Origin: Bacteroidales bacterium
Lineage (GTDB): Bacteria > Bacteroidota > Bacteroidia > Bacteroidales > 4484-276
Length of the DNA stretch: 64,000 bases
Reading direction: 5' to 3'
Assembly (NCBI GenBank): GCA_035647615.1
Contig: DASRND010000036.1
Coordinates: 186,001-250,000 of the forward strand
The notes beneath the pieces were generated by a model that made no database searches, was not told the DNA's origin, and worked only from the letters and a program-made list of their open reading frames with translations. Positions 53,919 to 61,676 of this stretch are shown piece after piece; position 1 is the first letter of the stretch, and each line of letters opens with the position of its first letter. A program made the position numbers and the translations under genes.

Positions 53919-55178
53919 ATGTTTATGAAAGAGAATTTTAATGTAAATATCAATAGCGAAGTTGGCGATCTTGAAGCCGTCATCATCCACACAGTTGGCC
54001 GCGAGGTAGAGAACATGACGCCCGAAAATGCAGAACGTGCCTTGTACAGCGACATCCTGAGCCTGTCGGTGGCGCGGCAGGAATACATGCAGCTAAGTGG
54101 TGTGCTCAGCAAAGTGTGCAAAGTTTTTGAGGTGGAAGATTTGCTTGTTTCGGTTCTGGGCAACGATCAAGTTAAAAATGACTTGATAGCGAAAGCCTGC
54201 CCCAATTGTAGCGACCAGCGCGTGTTGACGTTCCTTGATTCGCTCTCGCCAACGGCTCTGGCGCAACACCTGATTGAAGGCGTTGAAGTGCGCCGCGACA
54301 GTCTTTCACGTTACCTGAACCCACAGCGATTTGTTGTCAGGCCTTTGCATAACTTCTTCTTCACCCGCGACGCCTCGGTTTCTATAGGAAACGACGTGCT
54401 CATCGCAAGCATGGCCAGCCCTGTACGCGAACGCGAGTCACAAATTATGGAGGCCATTTTCGATTACTATCCCGACTTTAATACCAACACCTTTTCCGCT
54501 GCCAAAAGCGGCAGCAAGAATAAGTTGCTAAGTATCGAAGGCGGCGACGTACTCATAGCACGCGAAGACGTAACCCTGATAGGAATAGGCTCGCGCACCA
54601 CGTCCGAAGGTGTGGATGTGATCATTGAGAAAATGAAAGAGAAAGAGAGCGTACACCACATCATCGTCCAGGAACTTCCTCACGAAGGAGAGTCGTTCAT
54701 CCACCTCGACATGGTCTTTACATTTCTAAGTCAAAACGAGTGCATGGTTTACGAACCAGTGGTGATGCTACCAAATCGTTATAAAACCATTTACATTAAG
54801 ATCGACAAACGCAAGGTAACCATCAGCGAAGAGAAGAACATTCTCGAATGTCTCTCCCGGCTGGGCATCGACCTGCAGCCCATCTATTGCGGCGGTACTG
54901 CCGACAAATGGACCCAGGAACGCGAGCAATGGCACAGCGGCGCCAACTTTTTTGCAATGGGGCCTGGCAAAGTTATCGGATACAATCGCAATGAAGCTAC
55001 CGTGGAACAACTCAACAAACATAACTATGAGGTAATTAAGGCCGAAGATGTGATCGATGGGATAATCGACCTGAAGGATCACAAAAAATATGTCGTCACC
55101 ATCGACGGCTCGGAGCTATCGCGCGGTGGCGGCGGCGCTCGCTGTATGACCATGCCACTGCGACGCAAGAAACTTTAA
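53919..55178 (+). CDS. arcA: Arginine deiminase
   Basis: Hydrolyses arginine to citrulline and ammonia. The 419-residue protein has the guanidino-modifying fold: VEVRRDSLSRYL, LHNFFFTRDASV, SIEGGDVLIARED, the catalytic His in SFIHLDMVFTFL, and the nucleophile Cys409 in GGGGARCMTMPLRR. All catalytic residues are in place. The ATG at 53919 is six bases before another (53925), which may be the true start given the promoter. No arcB or arcC lies next to it, so the ATP-yielding pathway is incomplete here. Confidence 0.94.
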   Translation: MFMKENFNVNINSEVGDLEAVIIHTVGREVENMTPENAERALYSDILSLSVARQEYMQLSGVLSKVCKVFEVEDLLVSVLGNDQVKNDLIAKACPNCSDQRVLTFLDSLSPTALAQHLIEGVEVRRDSLSRYLNPQRFVVRPLHNFFFTRDASVSIGNDVLIASMASPVRERESQIMEAIFDYYPDFNTNTFSAAKSGSKNKLLSIEGGDVLIAREDVTLIGIGSRTTSEGVDVIIEKMKEKESVHHIIVQELPHEGESFIHLDMVFTFLSQNECMVYEPVVMLPNRYKTIYIKIDKRKVTISEEKNILECLSRLGIDLQPIYCGGTADKWTQEREQWHSGANFFAMGPGKVIGYNRNEATVEQLNKHNYEVIKAEDVIDGIIDLKDHKKYVVTIDGSELSRGGGGARCMTMPLRRKKL

Positions 55179-55617
55179 AATTGATTCTAAAAAATCCAAC
55201 AAATAGGTTTCCTTGATCCTAAATCCTTGAGTTTTGTAGTGAACTACTTCCCTATCGAAAAAACACAACTCAGATGCTACACACGGAAACAGTCGACCGA
55301 ACAACTCTGGAATTGATATGGCGCTCATTGATAAAATGTCACTTCTCTAAATCTTAAATTTCTTTCAGTGATGATAATTGCGAAGGGCAAGCAGGCTTTC
55401 CACTTTACCAATCCTGGAACTTTCAACATAACACTATCTAACAAATCTTACCTTGTGTGAAGAAGCAAAATTAATACCTGCGCTCTGCGCCTGACGCCTT
55501 GCACACTGCCATCAATTAAAACCCACCTTTTAAATATTTCCAACTTTTGATGCTTGCCGATGCGAAAAGTGGCTTAGCTTTGCACGCTGTTATCATAAAC
55601 TAAAAAAACTTTTGGTA
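55179..55617. other. Spacer between arginine deiminase and the dehydratase gene
   Basis: 439 bp without a credible gene. It holds one short copy-like piece of the gcgcc/ctctgcg repeats (55478-55500) and the promoter of the following gene at its right end. Confidence 0.5.
55554..55582 (+). promoter_or_regulatory. Promoter of the aconitase-family gene
   Basis: TTG (55554-55556), 18-nt spacer, TAGCTTTG (55575-55582), 35 nt before the ATG at 55618. Confidence 0.55.
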
Positions 55618-57423
55618 ATGAACATAATCGAAAAAATATTGGCCAGCCATTCCGGGCAAAAATCCGTACAACCTGGCCAGATCGTCGACGTAACGATCGA
55701 CTGCCGCGTGGCACGCGACTTTGGAGGAGCCAACGTGGTAAAAAACATCATCGACAACGGACTCACCATCGATGATCCCAAACGCACTTTTTTCACTTTC
55801 GACTGCAACCCGGGCGGCTCCGATCAAAAGTATGCCGCCAACCAGCACTTCTGTCGGCAATATGCCCGCGAAAACGACATCAAAATCTACGACATCGATG
55901 CCGGCATTGGCACCCATCTGGCTATCGACCGCGGATTGATTCTTCCCGGCGGAACCTTTGTTTCCACCGACTCGCATGCCAACATTATGGGCGCCATAGG
56001 AGCTTTTGGCCAGGGCATGGGCGACCAGGACATCGCAGCAGTATGGGCCAGTGGATCGGCCTGGTTTAAAGTACCCAAATCTGTAAAGCTTGTTTTCCAG
56101 GGCGAACGTCCGGCAAACATTTCTGCCAAAGATATTGCGATAAATATGCTCAACATCTTCGGCGCCAACAAGCTGCTGGGGTATTCAGTTGAGTTTTATG
56201 GTGATGCTATAAAAAAACTCACCCTTGCCGAACGCATCACTATTTCGTCGATGGGAACCGAGATGGGCGCCATCATCCTGCTTTTCCCACCTACCGACAA
56301 AATAATAGCTGATTTGGAAAGAATGCACGGCAAAAAGATCACCAGCATTTATGCTGACGATGATGCCGTTTATGATAAAGTAATCAGTATCGACATCAGC
56401 AAATTCAAAACGATGGTGGCCATGCCAGGACATCCGCATGACGACATCGATATTGAAGAGGTGAAGAAGGTAAAAATCGACTCGGCATTTATTGGCTCGT
56501 GTACCAACGGACGCATTGAAGATATGGCTGCAGCAGCCAAAATTTTGGAAGGACGCCATGTGGCTCCGGGTGTGGTGCTCAAAATCGTACCCTCCACAGA
56601 CCATGTGTGGCAACAATCGCTGGAGCTGGGATATATCAAGACTTTTAAGGATGCCGGCGCGCTGGTTTCCAATGCCGGATGCGCAGGCTGTGCCGCCGGA
56701 CAAGTGGGACAAAACGGCCCCAACGAGGTTACCTTAAGCACAGGCAACCGCAACTTTGCCGGCAAACAGGGCAAAGGATTTGTTTACCTTACCTCGCCCG
56801 AAGTGGTGGCAGCTTCGGCTGTAGCCGGATACATCACCACTGCCGACCAGATTCCGGAACAACCGGCTACCTTCGCGAAAACAGGAAAGGTAATTCAGGG
56901 TACACCCAAAGTAAAATCGGACGAAAAGCAGCCCACAACAGTTGAAGGTCGCATCTGGATAATCCAGAAAGACGACATCGACACCGACATGATCTTCCAC
57001 AACCGCTATCTTACCATCACCGACATAAAAGAGATGGGACAATACGCTTTTGATAACCTACCGGGATATGAAGATTTTTCGCGCAAAGCCAAGCCTAACG
57101 ACATAATAATTACCGGCAAAAACTTTGGCGCCGGAAGTTCGCGTCAACAGGCGGTAGATTGTTTTAAGTCGCTGGGCGTTTCGGCAATATTAGCCGAATC
57201 GTTTGGGGCCATCTACGAACGCAACGCCATCAACGCTGCCTTCCCCATCCTTACCTACGATCCTGCAGTCATCGAGGAGCTGGATTTGGAGTCAGGTGCT
57301 GTGGTAAAACTGGATTTTACTTCCGGAAAAATCACCAACACCCAAAACGGTAAAACGGCCACCATCAATCCTTTCTCCGAAGTGCAAGCCGACATCTTCA
57401 AACGCGGCGGGCTTCTGGGGTAA
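55618..57423 (+). CDS. Aconitase-family dehydratase with fused large and small domains (LeuC-LeuD/homoaconitase type)
   Basis: A 601-residue [4Fe-4S] hydro-lyase. The large domain has STDSHANIMGA (117-127), cluster ligands Cys295 in GSCTNGR and Cys355/Cys358 in NAGCAGCAA; the swivel domain (about 440-601) has DDIDTDMIFHNRYL and GKNFGAGSSRQQA. It has the size of fused 3-isopropylmalate dehydratase/homoaconitase-like proteins rather than standard aconitase (about 750-900). Substrates could be isopropylmalate, homocitrate, dimethylmalate or citrate. No leuA/leuB gene is nearby, so the role is open. ATG at 55618 preferred over an upstream TTG. Confidence 0.85.
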   Translation: MNIIEKILASHSGQKSVQPGQIVDVTIDCRVARDFGGANVVKNIIDNGLTIDDPKRTFFTFDCNPGGSDQKYAANQHFCRQYARENDIKIYDIDAGIGTHLAIDRGLILPGGTFVSTDSHANIMGAIGAFGQGMGDQDIAAVWASGSAWFKVPKSVKLVFQGERPANISAKDIAINMLNIFGANKLLGYSVEFYGDAIKKLTLAERITISSMGTEMGAIILLFPPTDKIIADLERMHGKKITSIYADDDAVYDKVISIDISKFKTMVAMPGHPHDDIDIEEVKKVKIDSAFIGSCTNGRIEDMAAAAKILEGRHVAPGVVLKIVPSTDHVWQQSLELGYIKTFKDAGALVSNAGCAGCAAGQVGQNGPNEVTLSTGNRNFAGKQGKGFVYLTSPEVVAASAVAGYITTADQIPEQPATFAKTGKVIQGTPKVKSDEKQPTTVEGRIWIIQKDDIDTDMIFHNRYLTITDIKEMGQYAFDNLPGYEDFSRKAKPNDIIITGKNFGAGSSRQQAVDCFKSLGVSAILAESFGAIYERNAINAAFPILTYDPAVIEELDLESGAVVKLDFTSGKITNTQNGKTATINPFSEVQADIFKRGGLLG

Positions 57424-57447
57424 GGTAATTTTTGGAGAATATAAATA

Positions 57448-57560
57448 ATTAACCGCGAAGGCGCGGAGGCGCAGAAAAAGACATTAATAGAAATTTAAAA
57501 TCTCTGCATCTTCGCGCTTCTGCGATTAAAGTAGTTACTTTTCTTTGCGTCTCTGCAGTG
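57448..57560. repeat. Intergenic palindromic repeat of the gcgaaggcgcggaggcgcag type
   Basis: aaccgcgaaggcgcggaggc (57451-57470) is an imperfect inverted match to ctctgcatcttcgcgcttct (57502-57521), followed by a further related piece (ctttgcgtctctgcagtgaa, 57543-57562). Sequences like this recur between genes across Bacteroidota. Confidence 0.6.
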
Positions 57561-57600
57561 AAATAAGTTTTTTGTTCCTTTGTTATAAATACAAAAGAAT

Positions 57601-58242
57601 ATGGCTCTACTCATTGATCTCACCCATACCCTGGAGAACGATATGCCCATTTTCCCAGGCGATGAACCTCCAAAATTCAGTCTGGCCACGACGCATTCCG
57701 ATGATGGTTCGCAGGTAACGCGCATGGAAATTACCACGCATATCGGCACTCACCTCGACTGCCCGAGGCACTTCATCGACGGAGGCACCGCAACCGACAC
57801 CAACGATCTTTCTCCATTTTATGGCAAAGCGCTCATGATCGACTGCCGGAAGTTTGGTGGTCACGAAGAAATCACAAAATCGCATCTCGGGCAGTTCAAA
57901 CTGGAAGGAGAGCAATTGCAATGGTTGATTCTCCACACCGGCTTCTACCGGCATTGGGGCACCCAAAAATATTTCGATCCTTTCCCGGTGCTTTCCCCTG
58001 AAGCTGCGGAATACCTCAGAGATATTGGCATCGTTGGCATCGGGCTGGATGTGGCTTCCATCGACTCCATCGACTCCACAGATTATCCGGTGCACAAAAT
58101 CATTCTGGGCAGCGGGATGTATGTAATCGAAAACCTCACCAATCTTCACCTGTTGCCCGCACAGAGTTTTACGCTGGCAGCATTTCCGCTGCGTATCTCC
58201 CGCGGCGACGGTTCTCCGGTGCGTGCAGTGGCTATCTTATAA
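57601..58242 (+). CDS. Cyclase family protein (kynurenine formamidase-like)
   Basis: A 213-residue metal hydrolase. The family motif is HIGTHLDCPRHFIDGG (47-62), with further conserved stretches DLTHTLENDMPIFPGD, ILHTGFYRHWGTQKYF, GIGLDVASIDSIDS and HKIILGSGMYVIENLTN. Known members hydrolyse N-formylkynurenine or isatin, or act on cyclic polyketides; other tryptophan-pathway genes are absent here, so the substrate is unknown. It lies 177 bp after the dehydratase, with a repeat between. Confidence 0.88.
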   Translation: MALLIDLTHTLENDMPIFPGDEPPKFSLATTHSDDGSQVTRMEITTHIGTHLDCPRHFIDGGTATDTNDLSPFYGKALMIDCRKFGGHEEITKSHLGQFKLEGEQLQWLILHTGFYRHWGTQKYFDPFPVLSPEAAEYLRDIGIVGIGLDVASIDSIDSTDYPVHKIILGSGMYVIENLTNLHLLPAQSFTLAAFPLRISRGDGSPVRAVAIL

Positions 58243-58265
58243 ATCCCTTAAACCAAGTTGTCGGG

Positions 58266-58796
58266 CTAAGATTTCTCACCCGAAAAGTAATCCGTTTTGT
58301 AACGAAACAACACGTTGAAAGTAGTAAAGCTTCCATAGATACGCGTGATGTATTGCTGGAGGTTCACCTTCTCTTCGTCACTCAGCTCGCTGCTGTTGAC
58401 GCGCTGCTCGAGTACCCGCAGCCGGTCGCGTGCCATTACGATTTTATGAAAGAAAGCGTCGATAGGGATTTCTTTTTCGGACAGATCGCTACGCCCTGGT
58501 CGGAGAATCATGGTGCCACCTATCCATTTGTCGCCCATCTCTACGGTTTCCTGCACATCCGAAAACTTTCGCAGCACCTTGACGATCATATTTTCGACCT
58601 GCTCATAACTTACCAAATCGCGATCTGGTTCCATAGCATCAATCACTTCGAGTTGCTGGTAGCTGCGCGAAAGACGCCGCCAGCCATGATCGATAAACAC
58701 GATTTCCCATGCCTCTGCCGAGACCTGCGTGATAACGCCCACTCCAAAATCGGGATGTCGCACCCGGGAGCCTATTCCTAAAACTTGTTCGTCCAT
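58266..58796 (-). CDS. Conserved Bacteroidota protein with N-terminal SH3-like domain
   Basis: A 176-residue soluble protein. The first 55 residues (LGIGSRVRHPDFGVGVITQVSAEAWEIVFIDHGWRRLSR) resemble the small Tudor/SH3-like domain found at the C-terminus of UvrD/PcrA helicases. The rest is helical (VENMIVKVLRKFSDVQETVEMGDKWIGGTMILRPG, then FHKIVMARDRLRVLEQRVNS), with WIGGTMILRPG as a conserved-looking block. I do not know its function; DNA or RNA polymerase contact is only a guess. It converges on the cyclase gene. Confidence 0.75.
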   Translation of the reverse strand: MDEQVLGIGSRVRHPDFGVGVITQVSAEAWEIVFIDHGWRRLSRSYQQLEVIDAMEPDRDLVSYEQVENMIVKVLRKFSDVQETVEMGDKWIGGTMILRPGRSDLSEKEIPIDAFFHKIVMARDRLRVLEQRVNSSELSDEEKVNLQQYITRIYGSFTTFNVLFRYKTDYFSGEKS

Positions 58797-58856
58797 ACTT
58801 ATTATCTGTTAATTTTTGCAATTTAGCTTGCTGTATCTTTCAATTATCAAAAACAT

Positions 58857-58917
58857 TACCTTTGCGCCCTTATTATAAAATTCTTAAATGAAATTACAAA
58901 ACTAAATCACAGGGAGG
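58857..58917 (+). promoter_or_regulatory. -7 box and strong Shine-Dalgarno of the lipoprotein gene
   Basis: TACCTTTG (58857-58864) lies 58 nt before the ATG; GGGAGG (58912-58917) sits 5 nt before it, a strong ribosome-binding site that most genes here lack. Confidence 0.6.
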
Positions 58918-58922
58918 TAATA

Positions 58923-59498
58923 ATGTTTAAAAAATTCTATCTTTTTGCAATAGCAGCAATTTTCTTTGCTTCTTGCAATAACGCACCAAAAGATCAGGCT
59001 GCCGAGGGCGACCAAATGTACGCCGGCGAAACCGAAGTAGTCATGGTTTCACCCGACGAATTCAACGCCAATCCTGACGCTTTTGTCGACAAAAATTTAG
59101 TGATCGAAGGTACCGCTGTGCATGTGTGCAAACATGGTGGCAAGCGGATGTTTATCATCGGCACCGATCCCGAAAACCGCATTCAGGTGAAAGCCGGCGA
59201 CGCTATCTCCAGCTTCGTCGAAACCCTTGAAGGCAGCGACGTAGTTATTCATGGCTTTGTCGACGAGTTACGCATTGACGAGGCTTACCTGACGCAATGG
59301 GAAAACGAGCTGAAAGCTGATAACCCTGAATCAGATCTCAAAATCCACCGCGGCGAAGAAGGTCACGACCACGACGAAGGTGACACTCATAAAGAATATG
59401 AGCAGATAGAGGGCTACCGCACACAAATGGCCGAGCAAAACGTCGATCATCTTTCGTATTACTCCATCATTGCCAGTGAGTGCAAAGAAAAAAAATAA
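58923..59498 (+). CDS. Lipoprotein with OB-fold-like domain and His/Asp/Glu-rich segment
   Basis: A 191-residue lipoprotein: MFKKFYLFAIAAIFFASC with acylated Cys18. Residues 40-115 (VSPDEFNANPDAFVDKNLVIEGTAVHVCKHGGKRMFIIG, RIQVKAGDAISSFVETLEGSDVVIHGFVDEL) look like an OB fold of the tRNA-anti/YgiW-type group. A Cys-Lys-His (VCKHGG) pair and a later EEGHDHDEGDTH segment could bind a metal. It is followed by a terminator and then a PepSY-type membrane protein. Function unknown; a role in metal or heme handling is a guess. Confidence 0.8.
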   Translation: MFKKFYLFAIAAIFFASCNNAPKDQAAEGDQMYAGETEVVMVSPDEFNANPDAFVDKNLVIEGTAVHVCKHGGKRMFIIGTDPENRIQVKAGDAISSFVETLEGSDVVIHGFVDELRIDEAYLTQWENELKADNPESDLKIHRGEEGHDHDEGDTHKEYEQIEGYRTQMAEQNVDHLSYYSIIASECKEKK

Positions 59499-59516
59499 TA
59501 AAAGCATTGCAAATAC

Positions 59517-59551
59517 AAAAAGGCCAGGAAAGTACTTTCGTGGCCTTTTTT
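59517..59551 (+). terminator. Rho-independent terminator after the lipoprotein gene
   Basis: aaaaaggcca (59517-59526) and tggccttttt (59541-59550) pair perfectly around a 14-nt loop and are followed by more Ts. Confidence 0.88.
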
Positions 59552-59571
59552 ATTAAAAAACAAGACAAATC

Positions 59572-60126
59572 ATGAAAATAAAATGGCGCAAATGGAACCG
59601 AGCGATTCACCGCGACGTGGGCTATTTCTTTTTTGCCATGAGCCTTATCTACGGGCTTTCGGGCATAGCACTCAACCACATCGGCGACTGGAATCCTAAC
59701 TACATCGTCACACGTACAATGTTGGATACAGGACATCCTTTGGATGATGATATGGATCGCGAGCAAGTGCTTGACCTGCTAAAGCCTTACGGTGAGTCCA
59801 AAAACTACAAGAAACATTTTATGTCCAACCCATCGCATCTCAAGGTTTTTTTGAATGGTGGCAGCCTGTTGATCAACATCAACACCGGGCAGGGCGAGAT
59901 TGAGAAAATTTCGCGGAGGCCCGTATTTCACGCAGTCAATTATTTGCATAACAACCCTAAAAAGTGGTGGACATTATTTTCGGATGTCTTTGCCGGCGGG
60001 CTGATCTTGCTGGCATCCACGGGACTTTTCATCCTAAGGGGGCGCAATGGTATCACACGACGCGGAGCCATTATTACAGCTGCCGGCATCATTGTGCCGG
60101 TGGTTTTTTTGCTTTTGTATTATTAA
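59572..60126 (+). CDS. PepSY-associated transmembrane protein
   Basis: A 184-residue membrane protein. KWNRAIHRDVGYFFFAMSLIYGLSGIALNHI marks the first membrane helix with the conserved HRD, then an extracytoplasmic PepSY-like part (about 45-115, with SHLKVFLNGGSLLININTG), FHAVNYLHNNPKKWWTLFSDVFAGGLILLASTGLFIL for the second, and a third helix at the C-terminus (IITAAGIIVPVVFLLLYY). Full-length relatives are iron-reductase-like proteins; this is the short form. It starts only 21 bp after the lipoprotein terminator, so some readthrough may link them. Confidence 0.85.
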   Translation: MKIKWRKWNRAIHRDVGYFFFAMSLIYGLSGIALNHIGDWNPNYIVTRTMLDTGHPLDDDMDREQVLDLLKPYGESKNYKKHFMSNPSHLKVFLNGGSLLININTGQGEIEKISRRPVFHAVNYLHNNPKKWWTLFSDVFAGGLILLASTGLFILRGRNGITRRGAIITAAGIIVPVVFLLLYY

Positions 60127-60147
60127 AAAATATACTGCTTTAAAATC

Positions 60148-60155
60148 TATTTTTG
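60148..60155 (+). promoter_or_regulatory. -7 box of the malQ-amylase operon
   Basis: TATTTTTG, 33 nt before the malQ ATG. Confidence 0.45.
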
Positions 60156-60188
60156 TTGGCTAAGATTAACCACTAAGAAAGATACTAC

Positions 60189-61670
60189 ATGAAACAATCA
60201 CGCAGCAGCGGCATTTTACTTCATCCTACTTCCCTTCCAGGAAATTACGGCATCGGCTCGCTGGGTCAGCAGGCTTTACATTTTATCGATTTCCTGCATC
60301 TCGCCGGCCAAAAGCTCTGGCAGGTGCTACCGATGGGTCACACCGGATATGGCGACTCTCCGTACCAGTGTTTTTCAATTTTTGCCGGCAACCCCATTCT
60401 CATAGACCTTGACAGCCTGAAAGATGACGGTTTACTCGACGACCTCGATCTTTTGAACGACGAAACATTCGACAATGGTAAAGTGGATTATGGGAAAGTC
60501 ATCATTTTTAAAAACAAAGTCCTGCTGCAGGCTTTCGCCAAATTTAAACAAAGCTACCTGCTGCATGATGCTTACACTCTTTTTATCAATAAAAACCAGC
60601 ACTGGCTCGACGACTACGCCACCTTTATAGCTATCAAAGAACATTTTGGCGGCAAACCCTGGTGGGAATGGCCCGAAGCCTACCGCTTTCGTCAGCCTGA
60701 AACCATCGAACGTTTTACCAAAAAACACGCTCAGTCGGTTTCTTTCCAAAAATTTGTACAATACCTTTTTCACGGACAATGGCATCGCGTAAAGCGTTAC
60801 GCCAACGAAAAAGGAATATCCGTAGTTGGCGACCTGCCGCTCTATGTGGCGCACGACAGCGCCGATGTGTGGAGCAACCACCTGGTGTTTCAGTTTGATG
60901 AGAATCGTGAACCCAAACATGTTGCCGGTGTGCCGCCCGATTATTTCAGCGCTACAGGTCAGCTTTGGGGCAACCCGCTCTACGACTGGGATTACATGCA
61001 GGCACATAGCTTTGAATGGTGGGCCAAACGAATCGAGGCGTCGATAGAACAATACGACATCATCCGCATCGACCACTTCAGAGGCTTTGAGGCTTATTGG
61101 GCGGTGCCTTACGGCGATAAGACCGCAGAAAATGGAAAGTGGATAAAAGCACCTGGCAAAGAACTTTTTGAAGCAATCGCTGCAAAACTCGGCAAGTTAC
61201 CCATCATAGCCGAGGACCTGGGGGTAATCACAGACGCAGTAGAAGCTTTACGCGATGACTTTGAATTTCCGGGCATGAAAATTTTGCAGTTTGCTTTTAG
61301 TGATGACCCCGACAACTGCTATCTTCCGCACAATTACCGCCGCAACTTCGTGGTGTATACCGGCACGCACGACAACGACACATTGAAAGGATGGTACGAC
61401 AATCTGGAGCCGGAGGTTTGTCAACAGGTGCGCGAATATATCGATAGCAAAACCGGCAATATCAACCAGAAACTCATCCGGTTGGCCTGGAGTTCGGTAG
61501 CCGATGTGGCTATTATCCCACTGCAGGACCTGATGGAGCTGGGCAGCGAGGCGCGCATGAACATTCCGGGAACTCCTTCGGGCAACTGGCACTGGCGCTG
61601 CCAGCAACACCAACTTACACACGACAAAGCTGCCTGGCTGAAACATATCACCAAAATTTACCACCGATAA
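60189..61670 (+). CDS. malQ: 4-alpha-glucanotransferase (amylomaltase, GH77)
   Basis: Cytoplasmic enzyme that moves maltosyl or longer units between alpha-1,4 glucans. The 493-residue protein has the GH77 marks: SGILLHPTSLPGNYGIGSLG, WQVLPMGHTGYGDSPYQCFS, GDLPLYVAHDSADVW, nucleophile Asp295 in IRIDHFRGFEAYW, acid/base Glu342 in IIAEDLGVIT, and Asp395 in TGTHDNDTLKGW. No signal peptide. Its stop is 6 bp before the GH13 gene, so both act on sugars taken into the cell. Confidence 0.96.
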   Translation: MKQSRSSGILLHPTSLPGNYGIGSLGQQALHFIDFLHLAGQKLWQVLPMGHTGYGDSPYQCFSIFAGNPILIDLDSLKDDGLLDDLDLLNDETFDNGKVDYGKVIIFKNKVLLQAFAKFKQSYLLHDAYTLFINKNQHWLDDYATFIAIKEHFGGKPWWEWPEAYRFRQPETIERFTKKHAQSVSFQKFVQYLFHGQWHRVKRYANEKGISVVGDLPLYVAHDSADVWSNHLVFQFDENREPKHVAGVPPDYFSATGQLWGNPLYDWDYMQAHSFEWWAKRIEASIEQYDIIRIDHFRGFEAYWAVPYGDKTAENGKWIKAPGKELFEAIAAKLGKLPIIAEDLGVITDAVEALRDDFEFPGMKILQFAFSDDPDNCYLPHNYRRNFVVYTGTHDNDTLKGWYDNLEPEVCQQVREYIDSKTGNINQKLIRLAWSSVADVAIIPLQDLMELGSEARMNIPGTPSGNWHWRCQQHQLTHDKAAWLKHITKIYHR

Positions 61671-61676
61671 TCCAAT

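Noticed and set aside
55116..55328. Minus-strand open frame after arginine deiminase.
   Set aside because: It overlaps the 3' end of arcA, ends in low-complexity residues from the antisense of GGGGAR codons, and has no homology I recognise.
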